From positions 372,001 to 436,000 of the forward strand of contig NZ_CP109178.1 in NCBI RefSeq assembly GCF_036248255.1: 64,000 bases of DNA, given 5' to 3'. Shown one piece after another: positions 25,342-34,426 of the stretch (position 1 is the first letter of the stretch; each line of letters begins with the position of its first letter). The DNA comes from Streptomyces sp. NBC_01717. Lineage in GTDB: Bacteria; Actinomycetota; Actinomycetes; Streptomycetales; Streptomycetaceae. Made by a program: the position numbers and the translations under genes. The notes beneath the pieces were generated by a model that saw only the letters and a list, made by a program, of their open reading frames with translations, did not search any database and had not been told where the DNA came from.

Positions 25342-26856
25342 TCAGTCGGAAGCCACCGGTACGGCCGCCGGAGTCGCCCCACTCCGCGGCCCGTCCGAGC
25401 CGACCGCCGCGACGATTGCGTCCGCCTCGCCGGACGGCTCCGGCTTCAGCAGGCCGACGGCCACGTAGACGACGAGCGACGTCACCAGCGGTGTGGCCAC
25501 CAGCCAGGTCTGGCTCGGCGGCTCGATGCCGTACTTCAGCAGGAAGTAGGCCCCGAGTCCCAGCGCCCACGAGCCGAGCGCCGCGACCGGTCCGCAGCGT
25601 CGGAAGGCCGGCAGCAGGCCGAGCAGCATCGGGATGGAGATCGGCCCCATCACGGCGGCGACCAGCGCAACGATGATCCCGAGGACGCCGCCGAAGTGAT
25701 CGGCCTCGACCGCCACGATCATGCTGACCGCGATGAACAGGACCGTGCACACCCGTGCCGCCATCAGCCCCGCCTCGGTGCTCCATGTGCGCGCGTTGCG
25801 CCACACCACCGGCATGATGTCCCGAGTGACCACCGCCGAGATCGCGTTGGCGTCGGACGAGGCCATCGCCATGGTGTGCGAGAACATCCCGGCGAGCGTG
25901 AGGCCGATGAGCCCGGCGGGCAGGTACTTCTCCGCCATAAGCGCGTACACCTGCTGCGCGTCCACGACGTGCGGCATCAGCACACCGGCGGCGACGGACG
26001 GGAAGAGCAGCACGGGCGGCCAGATCAGGTAGAGCACCGCGGACAGCAGGGCCGAGCGGCGGGCGGAGTGCGCGGAGTCGGTGGCCATGTAGCGCTGGGC
26101 CAGGTTCCACATGCCGCCGTTGTACTCGAAGAGCTTGATGACGATGTACGCGGTCAGGAAGCCCGCGGTGTACGGGCCGACCAGCGGCTGCCCATGGTCC
26201 TCGGGCAGCTTGTCCCACATCGTGGCGAGCCCGGAGAAGCCGCCCAGCTTGACGATCACGGCGATGAGCATGGCCAGCGCCGCGACGCCTTGGATCACGA
26301 ACTGCCCGAAGTCCGTGAGCGCGTCCGCCCACAGCCCGCCCACGGTGCAGTACAGCAGAGTGACGACGCCCGTGATGACGATGCCGGTGTTCATCGACAT
26401 GCCGGTGAAGACGTTGAGCAGGATCGCCACCGACGCCCACTTCGCCGCGACATCGAAGACCTTGAGCAGTGCCCCGCTCCAGGCGAGCGCCTGCTGGGTC
26501 GGGACGTTGTAGCGCTTCGCCAGATACTCCAGCGGCGAGATCACGTTGAAGCGGGAGCGCAGGCGGTTCCAGCGCGGGGCGAACAGGAAGGCGCCCACGC
26601 CAGTGCCCAGGGCGAGCGGCACGAAGGCCCAGAAGTACACCGTCACGCCGTAGCTGTAGGCGACGGCCGCGTACGCCACGAACACAGCAGCGCTGTACCC
26701 GGACATGTGGTGGGAGATGCCGGACAGCCACCACGGCATCTTGCCGCCGCCGGTGAAGTAGTCGCCGACGCTGCTCACCCGGCGGTGGGACCACAGGCCT
26801 ATCAGCAGCATCACCAGGAAGTAGCCGCCGAGGGCTACCCAGTCGAGCCAGGCCAT
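25342..26856 (-). CDS. sodium:solute symporter family transporter
   Basis: This 504-residue membrane protein has about 13 helices. SSS-family marks include VSSVGDYFTGGGKMPWWLSGISHHMSGYSAAVFV near residue 30, the sodium-site-like GVVTLLYCTVGGLWADALTDFGQF near residue 170, and the conserved AGMFSHTMAMASSDANAISAVVTRDI near residue 330. The likely substrate, from its neighbours, is glucuronate, glucarate or a related sugar acid. AAGGAG precedes ATG 26856. It follows the gudD remnant by 39 bases, so it belongs to the same operon. Confidence 0.9.
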   Translation of the reverse strand: MAWLDWVALGGYFLVMLLIGLWSHRRVSSVGDYFTGGGKMPWWLSGISHHMSGYSAAVFVAYAAVAYSYGVTVYFWAFVPLALGTGVGAFLFAPRWNRLRSRFNVISPLEYLAKRYNVPTQQALAWSGALLKVFDVAAKWASVAILLNVFTGMSMNTGIVITGVVTLLYCTVGGLWADALTDFGQFVIQGVAALAMLIAVIVKLGGFSGLATMWDKLPEDHGQPLVGPYTAGFLTAYIVIKLFEYNGGMWNLAQRYMATDSAHSARRSALLSAVLYLIWPPVLLFPSVAAGVLMPHVVDAQQVYALMAEKYLPAGLIGLTLAGMFSHTMAMASSDANAISAVVTRDIMPVVWRNARTWSTEAGLMAARVCTVLFIAVSMIVAVEADHFGGVLGIIVALVAAVMGPISIPMLLGLLPAFRRCGPVAALGSWALGLGAYFLLKYGIEPPSQTWLVATPLVTSLVVYVAVGLLKPEPSGEADAIVAAVGSDGPRSGATPAAVPVASD

Positions 26857-26895
26857 GAGAACTCCTTACGAGGGGACTCAGTTGAGGGGGGCCGC

Positions 26896-27048
26896 CTACC
26901 AGCGCGGGGAGCGGAGCCAGTATTCGGGGTGGGGGCGTTGCAGGTATCCGGTGTCGTCCCGGTTGCGCAGCCCGCACGTCAGCAGCGGCGGGTCGCGCAA
27001 CGCGACCGGGTTGACCGTGACGTGGTTGATCCGGAGCGCTTCCGTCAT
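26896..27048 (-). pseudogene. gudD: glucarate dehydratase remnant, N- and C-termini joined
   Basis: A 50-residue frame starts at ATG 27048, overlapping the kdgD stop by four bases (ATGA). Its first 24 residues (MTEALRINHVTVNPVALRDP, then PLLT) look like the N-terminus of an enolase-superfamily glucarate dehydratase. The remaining 26 (CGLRNRDDTGYLQRPHPEYW, then LRSPRW and stop) look like the C-terminal tail of the same enzyme. Some 380 residues, including all catalytic groups, are absent, and the join is in frame. The start and coupling to kdgD survive. The intact enzyme makes 5-dehydro-4-deoxyglucarate, the substrate of KdgD. Confidence 0.72.
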
Positions 27049-27971
27049 CGCGGCGCACCCGCTTCTGCGCACACGGCGAGGCCGGCTTCGGTGATCCGGT
27101 CCAGCTCGTCGAGGTGCTCCGGCGTCGGGTCGACGAGCGGCGGCCGCACCCCACCGACGTCCAGTCCGCGCCGGCGTACGGCGGCCTTGATGAGCGCGAC
27201 CGCGTAGCCCGGCACCTGCTCGCGCAGGGCGACGAGGGGGTGGAAGAACCGGGTCAGCAGCGCGTCGACGAGGCCGTCGTTCCCTTCGCGTACGGCCGTG
27301 TGGAAGGCCAGGGAGATCTCCGGCACGAAGCAGAAGACCGCCGAGGAGTACAGCTCGACTCCGATACCGCGGTACGCCGGGACAGTGGTCTCCGCCGTCG
27401 GCAGCCCGTTGAAGAACTGGAACGGTTCCCCGTCCAGCGCCCCGCGGACCGCACTGACGACCCGGGATAGCAGGTCGAGGTCGCCGATGCCGTCCTTGAG
27501 GCCGGTGACCTGGGGCAGGCGGGCGACGGCAGCGGCCGATGCGGGGTCGAAGCGGGCGTTGTCCCGGTGGTAGACGACCAGCGGCAGGTCGGTGACGGCC
27601 GCCACCGCCTCGACGTAGGCCACCAGGCCCGCGGCGGGGGTGCGCACCAGGTACGGCGGCAGCAGGAGCAGCCCGTCCGCACCCGCGTCCCGGGCCGCGC
27701 GGGCGAACTGCCGGGCAAGCGGCAGGGGTCCGCCGGTTCCGGCGTAGACGGGTACGCGACCGGCGGTGACCTCGACGGTGGTGCGAACGACGTCGGCGTA
27801 CTCACCGGGCTCCAGAGCGTGGAACTCGCCGGTCCCGCAGGCGCTGAACACGCCGCCGGGGCCCGCCGCGACGCCGGCGTCGACGTGCTTGGCGAGCACG
27901 GCCGTATCGACCGCACCGACGGCATCGAAGGGCGTCACAGGGAAGAACAGCACACCGTCGAGATTCTGCAC
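27045..27971 (-). CDS. kdgD: 5-dehydro-4-deoxyglucarate dehydratase
   Basis: This 308-residue member of the DapA/aldolase TIM-barrel family has LFFPVTPFD, then VFSACGTGEFHAL, YAGTGG and VVYHRDNARF carrying the active Tyr. The Schiff-base lysine is in TGLKDGIGD (Lys159). The GEFHALEPGEY and FFNGLPTAE segments favour KdgD over dihydrodipicolinate synthase. It converts 5-dehydro-4-deoxy-D-glucarate to 2,5-dioxopentanoate, water and CO2 in glucarate breakdown. GTG 27971 follows AGGAG. It is first in a minus-strand operon with the gudD remnant, symporter and GH79 gene. Confidence 0.88.
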   Translation of the reverse strand: MQNLDGVLFFPVTPFDAVGAVDTAVLAKHVDAGVAAGPGGVFSACGTGEFHALEPGEYADVVRTTVEVTAGRVPVYAGTGGPLPLARQFARAARDAGADGLLLLPPYLVRTPAAGLVAYVEAVAAVTDLPLVVYHRDNARFDPASAAAVARLPQVTGLKDGIGDLDLLSRVVSAVRGALDGEPFQFFNGLPTAETTVPAYRGIGVELYSSAVFCFVPEISLAFHTAVREGNDGLVDALLTRFFHPLVALREQVPGYAVALIKAAVRRRGLDVGGVRPPLVDPTPEHLDELDRITEAGLAVCAEAGAPR

Positions 27972-28098
27972 GTCAGAGCTCCTCGGACTCAGCAGAACAG
28001 ATATGTGAACGCAAATTATGTCCGCGAACTGAGCGTGGACTGTAGGGACTTGTTCCCGACCGGGTCAACCCCCTTGCACGTGCCTTAAGGTCCTCGCC
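27972..28098. promoter_or_regulatory. divergent kdgD / lacI promoter region
   Basis: This 127-base gap serves both the kdgD operon and the LacI regulator. It has an AT-richer part (28000-28025) likely to include the kdgD promoter, and an eight-base palindrome GCACGTGC at 28076-28083 just before the regulator gene. The palindrome could be an autoregulatory site; this is a guess. Confidence 0.45.
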
Positions 28099-29097
28099 AT
28101 GTACGAGGTGATACGCAAGCCGACCATCGTCGATGTGGCGCGCGCGGCACGGGTGTCGACCGCGACCGTCTCCCGAGTGCTCAACGGCCGCCGTGTGGAC
28201 CCCGAACTCGTCCGCCGGGTGCGGGCGGCCGCGGCGGAGCTGCACTACCGGCCCAATGGCACCGCACGCAACCTGCAGGCCGGCACCACCCGGCTCATCG
28301 GCGTCCTCGTGCCCGACCTGGGCAACCCGTCCTTCTCCGAGCTGCTGCGCGGGCTCGCCGACGCCACCGGCGCACACGGCCACCGGCTGCTGGTGGCCGA
28401 CTCCAAGGAGAGCCAGGAAGAGGAGCGGGCCCTGATCCACGAACTCGCCCTGCACTGCGACGGTTTGGTCCTCTGCTCGCCGCGGTTGCCGCTGGAGGAG
28501 CTGGCGCGGTTCGCCGTCGGCCCGCTGGTGTGCACCAACCGCGAGGTCGGCGGCCTGTCGATGAGCTCGGCCGGGGTCGACTCATACGCCGGGATGACCG
28601 AGGTCGTCCGCCACCTCGCCACGCTGGGCCACCGCCACATCGGCTACCTCGCCGGTCCGCCCGACTCCTGGTCGAACGCGGAGCGCCAGCGGGCCCTGGG
28701 CGACTCGGCGGCGGCGCTGCGGCTCCAAGTGACGGTCGTGCAGGCCGGATCCACCAGTGACGACGGCCACCGGGCGCTGCCCGCGCTGCTGGCAGCCGGG
28801 GTGAGTGCGGTCGTGGCCTTCAACGACCTGGTGGCCATCGGCTTGCTGGCCGGGCTGCGCGAGCAGGGGCTCGACGTGCCGGGGGACGTCTCATTGGCCG
28901 GGTTCGACGACATCCCCGTCGCACAGTTCCTCGCCCCGCCGCTGACCACCGTACGGCTCCCGACCGAAGAGGTCGGGCGGCAGGCGTGGGAGCTGCTGCG
29001 CGAGCAGCTGCAGCGGGCCGGCCGGCACGGCACGGTGCGCCTGCCGACCGAGCTCGTGGTGCGCGGGTCGACAGGGCCCGCGCCCGCCACACCGTGA
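28099..29097 (+). CDS. LacI family regulator, likely of glucuronate/glucarate genes
   Basis: This 332-residue protein starts KPTIVDVARAARVSTATVSRVLNGRRVDPELVRRVRAAAAELHYRPN, the LacI helix-turn-helix plus hinge. The periplasmic-binding-like sensor follows (TRLIGVLVPDLGNPSFSELLRG ... VAFNDLVAIGLLAGLREQGLDVPGDVSLAGFDDIPVAQFLAPPLTTV). It is divergent from kdgD and upstream of the second GH79 gene, so it probably controls both and responds to a uronate or aldarate. The start ATG 28099 fits the family N-terminus. Confidence 0.9.
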   Translation: MYEVIRKPTIVDVARAARVSTATVSRVLNGRRVDPELVRRVRAAAAELHYRPNGTARNLQAGTTRLIGVLVPDLGNPSFSELLRGLADATGAHGHRLLVADSKESQEEERALIHELALHCDGLVLCSPRLPLEELARFAVGPLVCTNREVGGLSMSSAGVDSYAGMTEVVRHLATLGHRHIGYLAGPPDSWSNAERQRALGDSAAALRLQVTVVQAGSTSDDGHRALPALLAAGVSAVVAFNDLVAIGLLAGLREQGLDVPGDVSLAGFDDIPVAQFLAPPLTTVRLPTEEVGRQAWELLREQLQRAGRHGTVRLPTELVVRGSTGPAPATP

Positions 29098-29162
29098 CCG
29101 CGCATTTCTGTCACGGGCGTTGACAAGCACCGCTGTGGCGCTGCAGTGTCCACCGATCGAGA

Positions 29163-29170
29163 AAACGTTT
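29163..29170. promoter_or_regulatory. LacI-type operator core
   Basis: AAACGTTT, within an AT-rich patch 56 bases before the second GH79 gene, has the central CG and symmetric A/T arms of LacI-family sites. It is the best candidate site for the neighbouring LacI protein at this gene, though the same sequence is not obvious in the kdgD promoter. Confidence 0.5.
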
Positions 29171-29225
29171 ACCACATCGATCTTGCTCATCGAGGCGTAC
29201 TCAGCCCCGCTCAAGGAGCCCAGCC

Positions 29226-30854
29226 ATGCGTACTCGCCCCAAGTCCGCAAGAATCGCCACACCCGCCGCCCTCGCCACCGCCGTCGCCTTGCTCGCCTGC
29301 AGCGGCGTTGCGCTCGCCGAGCCCGCGACCGGCGAGACGGCCCGGGCACAGACCGCCTTCACACTCGACGCCCACGGCTCCCCGGCCGGCGCCAAGCTCG
29401 ACCCCGGCATGCAGGGCTTCTCCGTCGAGTCCGCGGACTTCGGCCACGGCTACTTGACCAAGGAGCTGCTCGCCGAGCGCCTGAAGGCCCTCGGCCCGCA
29501 CGGCGTGCTGCGTCTTGGCGGCTACTCCATGGACCTGGTCTGGCCGGCTTTCGGACCGTACGCCGACGCCCCCGCACCGGCCCAGGCCATCGGCGGCACC
29601 GTGGACCAGGCGGACCTGGACGGCCTCAAGAAGCTGCTCGACGCGACCGGCTGGAAGGTCACCCTCGGCGTGCCGCTGAAGTCCCTCATCGACCAGGCGA
29701 AGTTGAAGAACCCGGCCAAGGACCCGGCACCACAGGTCACCATGGACCAAGTGGTCGAAGAGGTGAAGGCCGCGCACGACACCCTCGGCAACGACCTGCT
29801 CTCTGTCGAGGTCGGCAACGAGTACGACAACGTCACCACCCTCACCCCGGCCGAAATGTGGAACACCGTCAAGCGCTACCAGGCAGCCGTCGACGACGCG
29901 CTTCCGCACGCCCATCTGAAGATGACCGGCCCCTCGGCCAACACCGCGCTCACCAATTCCGTCATCGACGGCTTCGCCGACGCCGCCCTCGCCGACGGCG
30001 CCAACGCCCCCAAGCGCACCCTCGCCGAGATGGCCTCGCACCTGTACGCGGGCAGCCACTGCGGCACCTCGAACGCCACGATGCCCCAGCTGCTGTCGCC
30101 GGACACGTACATCAAGGCCCGCACCAAACTGCAGGGCATCAGGGCGGTCGGCGACAAGCTGCGCCACACCGTGCCGATGACCCTCAACGAGTCCAACAGC
30201 GCCTCGTGCAGCGGCCAGCCGGGCGTGAGCGACGCCTACGGTTCCTCCCTGTGGGCGCTCGACCACCTGCTGGAGACCGCCCAGAACGGCGTCAGCCGCC
30301 TGCTGTTCCACACCAACACCGCTGCGATCTGCGGCGACTTCAAGCCCCGCGACTCGGTCGACTACCCGATCTCCTACCGCTACTACGGCGCCTTCTGCGC
30401 CGCCGATCAGTCACAGCTCGACTCGCACCAGCTCTCCGCCGCCCCGCTCTACTACGGCCTGTGGGCCTTCCGCCAGTTGCCCGAGGGTCGCTTCGTCGAC
30501 CTCGGCCTGCCGGACGAGGCCCTGGGCAAGCTGCGCGCGTACGGCATCCGGGGCGAGGACGGGAACCTGCATGTGGTGCTCATCAACATCCAGGACCCCG
30601 CGGCCGCGGACGCCACCGACGACACCGTCACTCTCAAACTTCCCCATGGCTTCCGAGGCGGCCGGCAGACAACCCTCGCCTCCTCGGCGGCGGGTGGTCT
30701 GTCCTCACTGGACGCTTCGGCCATCACCCTCGGCGGGGCCTCGGTCACCCCGGCGGGCACCGCCGACCGGGCCCCGCAGAGCACCCGCCTGCCCTCCGAT
30801 GCGCCCATCACGGTGGCACCCGGCACTGCGCAGATCATCACCGTACGACCGTGA
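29226..30854 (+). CDS. secreted GH79-like glycosidase, second copy
   Basis: This 542-residue protein has a signal peptide (ATPAALATAVALLACSGVALA), possibly a lipobox at LLAC. The barrel carries GMQGFSVESADFGHGYL, then GVLRLGGYSMDLVWP, acid/base motif VEVGNEYDN (Glu199) and nucleophile motif MTLNESNSASC (Glu322). The C-terminal domain is beta-rich and ends PGTAQIITVRP. The pattern fits GH79 but is clearly diverged from the protein at 23553. Substrate preference may differ. AAGGAG precedes ATG 29226. The LacI gene lies just upstream. Confidence 0.8.
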   Translation: MRTRPKSARIATPAALATAVALLACSGVALAEPATGETARAQTAFTLDAHGSPAGAKLDPGMQGFSVESADFGHGYLTKELLAERLKALGPHGVLRLGGYSMDLVWPAFGPYADAPAPAQAIGGTVDQADLDGLKKLLDATGWKVTLGVPLKSLIDQAKLKNPAKDPAPQVTMDQVVEEVKAAHDTLGNDLLSVEVGNEYDNVTTLTPAEMWNTVKRYQAAVDDALPHAHLKMTGPSANTALTNSVIDGFADAALADGANAPKRTLAEMASHLYAGSHCGTSNATMPQLLSPDTYIKARTKLQGIRAVGDKLRHTVPMTLNESNSASCSGQPGVSDAYGSSLWALDHLLETAQNGVSRLLFHTNTAAICGDFKPRDSVDYPISYRYYGAFCAADQSQLDSHQLSAAPLYYGLWAFRQLPEGRFVDLGLPDEALGKLRAYGIRGEDGNLHVVLINIQDPAAADATDDTVTLKLPHGFRGGRQTTLASSAAGGLSSLDASAITLGGASVTPAGTADRAPQSTRLPSDAPITVAPGTAQIITVRP

Positions 30855-30929
30855 TCCGTATGTGATCAGCGCCTCGTACTCTCCATGCCCAGGGGATTCG
30901 CGGGATGAGCGGTCAAGGCGGGGACAGTG

Positions 30930-32093
30930 ATGACATACCGGCGCGCGGCGATACCGGCACTGGTCGGAGGGCTGCTGCTCACGGCGCTTCTGTGGTGGGC
31001 AGGGGCGAGTACGCAGGCACTGCACCTGCCGGGCACCACCGGCGTGATCGGCAGCCAGGCCGCTGCTGACCTCGAACGCTGGCTCACCCCCTGGTCGTAC
31101 GACCCTCCGGCGTCGGTTCAGGTCGGCGCCGAAGTGCCCGGCGGGATCGGGGACACGGCCGAGGCCGACAGCACCCGCTACCTCGCGCTGTACGCCACCG
31201 CGCTGCAGATCCGGTTCTTCGCGGTCTTCGCCTTCTTCGTGCCCGTTGCGCTGCTCCTGGTCCGCAGGCTGCCGCCGGTGCACGGCCGGACGACGGCCGC
31301 GCTGCTCGCGGTGTGGGCCTGGGGCCTTGTCGCGGGGACCCTGGCGGTGACCGTCTCAGCGCCGTGGCTGATCGCCTCGCACGGGCGCGGCGGTTATCGC
31401 TTCCTGCCGCAGCTGGCGAGCACGATCTCCTCCGGGCGACAGGTTCTGGTGGCGACCGCGCTGGTCGCGGCGGCAGGGACAGTGCTCGCAGCGCGGGTCA
31501 CCGCCAAGGGCGCCGGTCCGCTCCCGCAGGCCGTCGTCCCGGCTCGCGCCGCCCGCCTGGCAGCCACCGCCGGGACCGCGACGATCGCGCTGTCCCTGGT
31601 GGTCCTCTCGTACCAGCCGGTCGCCGCCGCCCTCCAGACGGTCTCGTCGGACGGCGGGCTGTTCGCCGAACCTGGCGAACTCCTGCGCCAGTGGCTGCTG
31701 CTCGGCGCCTGGGCGGGCCCGGCGGGCGCGCCGCTCGGCGGCTGGCTCCTGCATCGAGCCGGCGACGTGCTGCTGCTCGCCATCGTGTGGTGGGCACTGC
31801 GGCGGTTGCCCGGACTCCTCACGCGAGCCACTGTCCCGACGATGGCGATCGGCGCAGTCTGCGCGACCGTCCTCGGTCTGCTGGCGAGCCAACTGCTGAG
31901 GGTCACGCTGGATGGGGCGGACCCGCGCTGGGGACTGCCGTCCCTGTTCGCCGGCATTGGTGACGGCGTCCCGGCCGCCCTGACCTGCGGCCTGGTGGCA
32001 GGAGTCGCGACTGCCATCACGCTCCGAGTGGCCGTGGGCCGCGCGGAGACCACCGCGGCCACGGCCTCCGTCCAGGTCGCCGCCAGCCCCTGA
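30930..32093 (+). CDS. polytopic membrane protein, unknown function
   Basis: This 387-residue protein has about nine membrane segments, beginning AAIPALVGGLLLTALLWWAG, with a 60-residue extracellular loop (LERWLTPWSYDPPASVQVG ...) after the first. Conserved families are not evident. Pairs of helices are separated by Arg-rich loops (VRRLPPVHGRTT; LRRLPGLLTRAT). It follows the second GH79 gene by 75 bases on the same strand and may be co-transcribed, but there is no direct link. GTG 30927 is an alternative start. Confidence 0.6.
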   Translation: MTYRRAAIPALVGGLLLTALLWWAGASTQALHLPGTTGVIGSQAAADLERWLTPWSYDPPASVQVGAEVPGGIGDTAEADSTRYLALYATALQIRFFAVFAFFVPVALLLVRRLPPVHGRTTAALLAVWAWGLVAGTLAVTVSAPWLIASHGRGGYRFLPQLASTISSGRQVLVATALVAAAGTVLAARVTAKGAGPLPQAVVPARAARLAATAGTATIALSLVVLSYQPVAAALQTVSSDGGLFAEPGELLRQWLLLGAWAGPAGAPLGGWLLHRAGDVLLLAIVWWALRRLPGLLTRATVPTMAIGAVCATVLGLLASQLLRVTLDGADPRWGLPSLFAGIGDGVPAALTCGLVAGVATAITLRVAVGRAETTAATASVQVAASP

Positions 32094-32172
32094 GGCCACG
32101 TGCGATTTTCCGCAGCGTCCGCGCGCTGCCACGTATTGTCGCCCGGAGCACATCGAGCGAAGGACGGCGCAC

Positions 32173-32883
32173 GTGGTGGACAGCAGCAAGGATCACGGCC
32201 GCACGTTCCCCGGCCGTTCGGGTGTGGAGGCGCCGGAGCGCATCTCGCTCGGCGTCCGGGCGCGGGATGCCGTCCGGCAGCGGATCGTCGACGGTCGCTA
32301 CCCGCAGGGGGCGCGCCTCGTGGAGCGTGAAGTCGCCGAGGAGCTGCGCATGTCCCGGGTCCCCGTGCGTGAGGCCTTGCGCGCACTCGTCACCGAGGGT
32401 CTGCTCGAGCTGCTGCCGCACAGCGGTGTGCGGGTACGTCGGTTGGAGCGAGTCGACGTGGAGCACCTGTACGAGGTGTGGGAGCCGCTCGCGGTACAGG
32501 CGTCGCGTCTCGCGGCCCGCCGCGTGGCCCGGGCCGTGCCGGGTGAGCTGTCACCCCTGGCCCCGCTGCAGGCGTCCCTTGACCGGGCCGAGCGGGCTGC
32601 CGGCGACGGCGACGGAGCGCGCGAGGTGGCGGCTCACACCGCTTTCCACGAGGACATCGTGACACTGACCGGCAACCCACTGCTCGCCCGCACCATGGAG
32701 CAGCTGAGCTGGCAGCTTCAGCTGTTGTTCGGGATGCGCAAGGAGCCCGAGCACATGCGGGCACAGCACGAGGTGATGTTCCGGCACATCGCGCAGGGCG
32801 ACGAGGAGGCGGCAGCGGCGAGCACGCTGCTGCATGTGCGCGACAGCCGGGCAGTGGCCATCAAAGCGCTGTTCGAAGACTGA
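32173..32883 (+). CDS. GntR family (FCD domain) regulator
   Basis: This 236-residue protein has a GntR winged helix (VRARDAVRQRIVDGRYPQGARLVEREVAEELRMSRVPVREALRALVTEGLLELLPHSGVRVRRL). An all-helical FCD domain follows, with the metal and ligand residues of that group: the Asp/Arg of YEVWEPLAVQASRLAARR, HTAFHEDIVTLTGN and a late His in LLHVRDSRA. GTG 32173 is the start. Two GGTATAC-type sites lie directly downstream, before the amidohydrolase genes, which it probably represses. Confidence 0.88.
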   Translation: MVDSSKDHGRTFPGRSGVEAPERISLGVRARDAVRQRIVDGRYPQGARLVEREVAEELRMSRVPVREALRALVTEGLLELLPHSGVRVRRLERVDVEHLYEVWEPLAVQASRLAARRVARAVPGELSPLAPLQASLDRAERAAGDGDGAREVAAHTAFHEDIVTLTGNPLLARTMEQLSWQLQLLFGMRKEPEHMRAQHEVMFRHIAQGDEEAAAASTLLHVRDSRAVAIKALFED

Positions 32884-32887
32884 GATT

Positions 32888-32897
32888 GGTATACAAA
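32888..32897. promoter_or_regulatory. GntR/FCD operator, site 1
   Basis: GGTATACAAA lies five bases after the GntR stop and has the GTATAC palindrome typical of FCD-type GntR sites. It repeats at 33003 in the same orientation. Confidence 0.65.
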
Positions 32898-33002
32898 CCT
32901 CCTTCTTGAGCATTATCGCTCTGTCTCCGTCGCGCATTTCGTGACGAATTGAGAGCATTTTTCGGAAAGAGAATCACCCCTTCCCTGCCATCCGCGTGTT
33001 CT

Positions 33003-33012
33003 GGTATACAAA
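33003..33012. promoter_or_regulatory. GntR/FCD operator, site 2
   Basis: This is a second exact GGTATACAAA, 40 bases before the first amidohydrolase start. Two identical sites 115 bases apart, in one of the few AT-rich gaps of this region, suggest repression by looping or two promoters. Confidence 0.7.
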
Positions 33013-33051
33013 AGGCTCCACGGTCGCTGAAACTTGATCCAAGGAGCCCCC

Positions 33052-34332
33052 ATGTGCGTAGAGCCCGCCCCTCCCCCATCGAGCCGGCTGACCCGGCGAG
33101 GCGTCATCGCGGGAGCCGCAGCGCTGGCGGGGACCTCGGCTCTCCTTGCCACGGCAACGCCTGATGCGGCGGCTGCGCGCCGGGACCTGTCGTCGGGCGG
33201 CGACCTGGTCGTAGATGGCGGCGCCCTGCTCGACCCAGCCACCGGCGACGTCATCGAGGACGCGGTCGTCGTCATCAAGGGAGGCGTCGTCCGCGCAGCC
33301 GGGTCCCGGGAGCAGGTCGCCGCGCATGTCCCCGCCGACGCACCCGTCCTGCAGGCGCACGGCCGATGGATCCTGCCTGGCCTGGTCGACGCGCACATCC
33401 ACCTCAACACGGCGGCCGAAGCCCGCGACGCGGTGCTCAGAGGTGCGACCACCGCGCGCAGCGGCTCGACGAACTTCTACCAGGACATCGCGGTACGGGA
33501 GTTGGCCCGACAGATGCCACAGCAGGCGCCCCGTCTCCGGGCCGCGGGCATCTTCGTGACGCCGGACCTGGGCGACACCATTCTCGCCGACCCGGACCTG
33601 GCTCCCCTTGCCCGGCTGCGGGACGGTGTGCGCTCGGCGGAGGCCCTGCGCCGCGTGGTCGAGGTGAATCTGGCGCGCGGCGTCGACACCATAAAGACCC
33701 GGGTGAACGAGCGCGCCGGGCTGCCCGAGCAGGACCCGCTGGTCCAGGTGTACACCCACGAGCAACTGTCCACGATCGTCGCGGCCGCCCGGCGCGGCGG
33801 CAAGAGCGTGCTGTGTCACAGCTACAGCGAGAAGGGCTGCCACGACGCGGTGAGGGCCGGAATCCGCTCGCTGGAACACGGAGCATTCGTCGGCGAGCAC
33901 ACGCTGCACGAAATGCGGCGCCGGGGAACATACTTCACGCCGACGCTCACCGCCATCGCCGGACTCATCGAATCCTCGGACCCGATTCTGGCTGAGCGTG
34001 GCCGTACGTACCTTCCTGTGCTCAAGCGGGCGGTGCTGGCCGCGCACGGACTGGGAGTTCAGCTTGCGGCCGGCACGGATTCCTCGGGCGGCAAGGTGCA
34101 GCCCATCGGCCGTGAAGTGGAGTTGATGCGTGCTGCGGGGCTGCCCGCCCTGGACGCGATCCGCACGGCGACGACCGGCGCGGCCAAGCTGCTCGGCCTT
34201 GAAGGAACGGTTGGCCGCCTGCGGCCCGGCTTCACCGGAGACATGCTGGTACTGGATGGCGATCCGCTCGCCGACGTCACTGTTCTCAAGAAGCCGGCGT
34301 GCGTGGTGCGGGCGGGCCTTGCGCTGCAGTGA
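33052..34332 (+). CDS. Tat-exported amidohydrolase (imidazolonepropionase/prolidase type)
   Basis: This 426-residue protein has a twin-arginine signal (SRLTRRGVIAGAAAL) near residue 14. The amidohydrolase barrel follows: GRWILPGLVDAHIHL (HxH metal site), TIKTRVNERAGL with the possible carbamylated Lys, LCHSYSEKG and SLEHGAFV (two metal His), and AAGTDSSGG (catalytic Asp). FGDMLVLDGDPLADVTVL-like residues close the small beta domain. The substrate is unknown; related enzymes cleave cyclic amides or Xaa-Pro dipeptides. AAGGAG precedes ATG 33052. Confidence 0.83.
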   Translation: MCVEPAPPPSSRLTRRGVIAGAAALAGTSALLATATPDAAAARRDLSSGGDLVVDGGALLDPATGDVIEDAVVVIKGGVVRAAGSREQVAAHVPADAPVLQAHGRWILPGLVDAHIHLNTAAEARDAVLRGATTARSGSTNFYQDIAVRELARQMPQQAPRLRAAGIFVTPDLGDTILADPDLAPLARLRDGVRSAEALRRVVEVNLARGVDTIKTRVNERAGLPEQDPLVQVYTHEQLSTIVAAARRGGKSVLCHSYSEKGCHDAVRAGIRSLEHGAFVGEHTLHEMRRRGTYFTPTLTAIAGLIESSDPILAERGRTYLPVLKRAVLAAHGLGVQLAAGTDSSGGKVQPIGREVELMRAAGLPALDAIRTATTGAAKLLGLEGTVGRLRPGFTGDMLVLDGDPLADVTVLKKPACVVRAGLALQ

Positions 34333-34426
34333 AGGCCGTTCAAGGTCCGCGCTGCCTCTTCTCAGGGCGTGCATGCCCTGCGCGCCGCTCTACCTTCCTC
34401 CGATCACAGCTCTGAAGGAGCATTCG

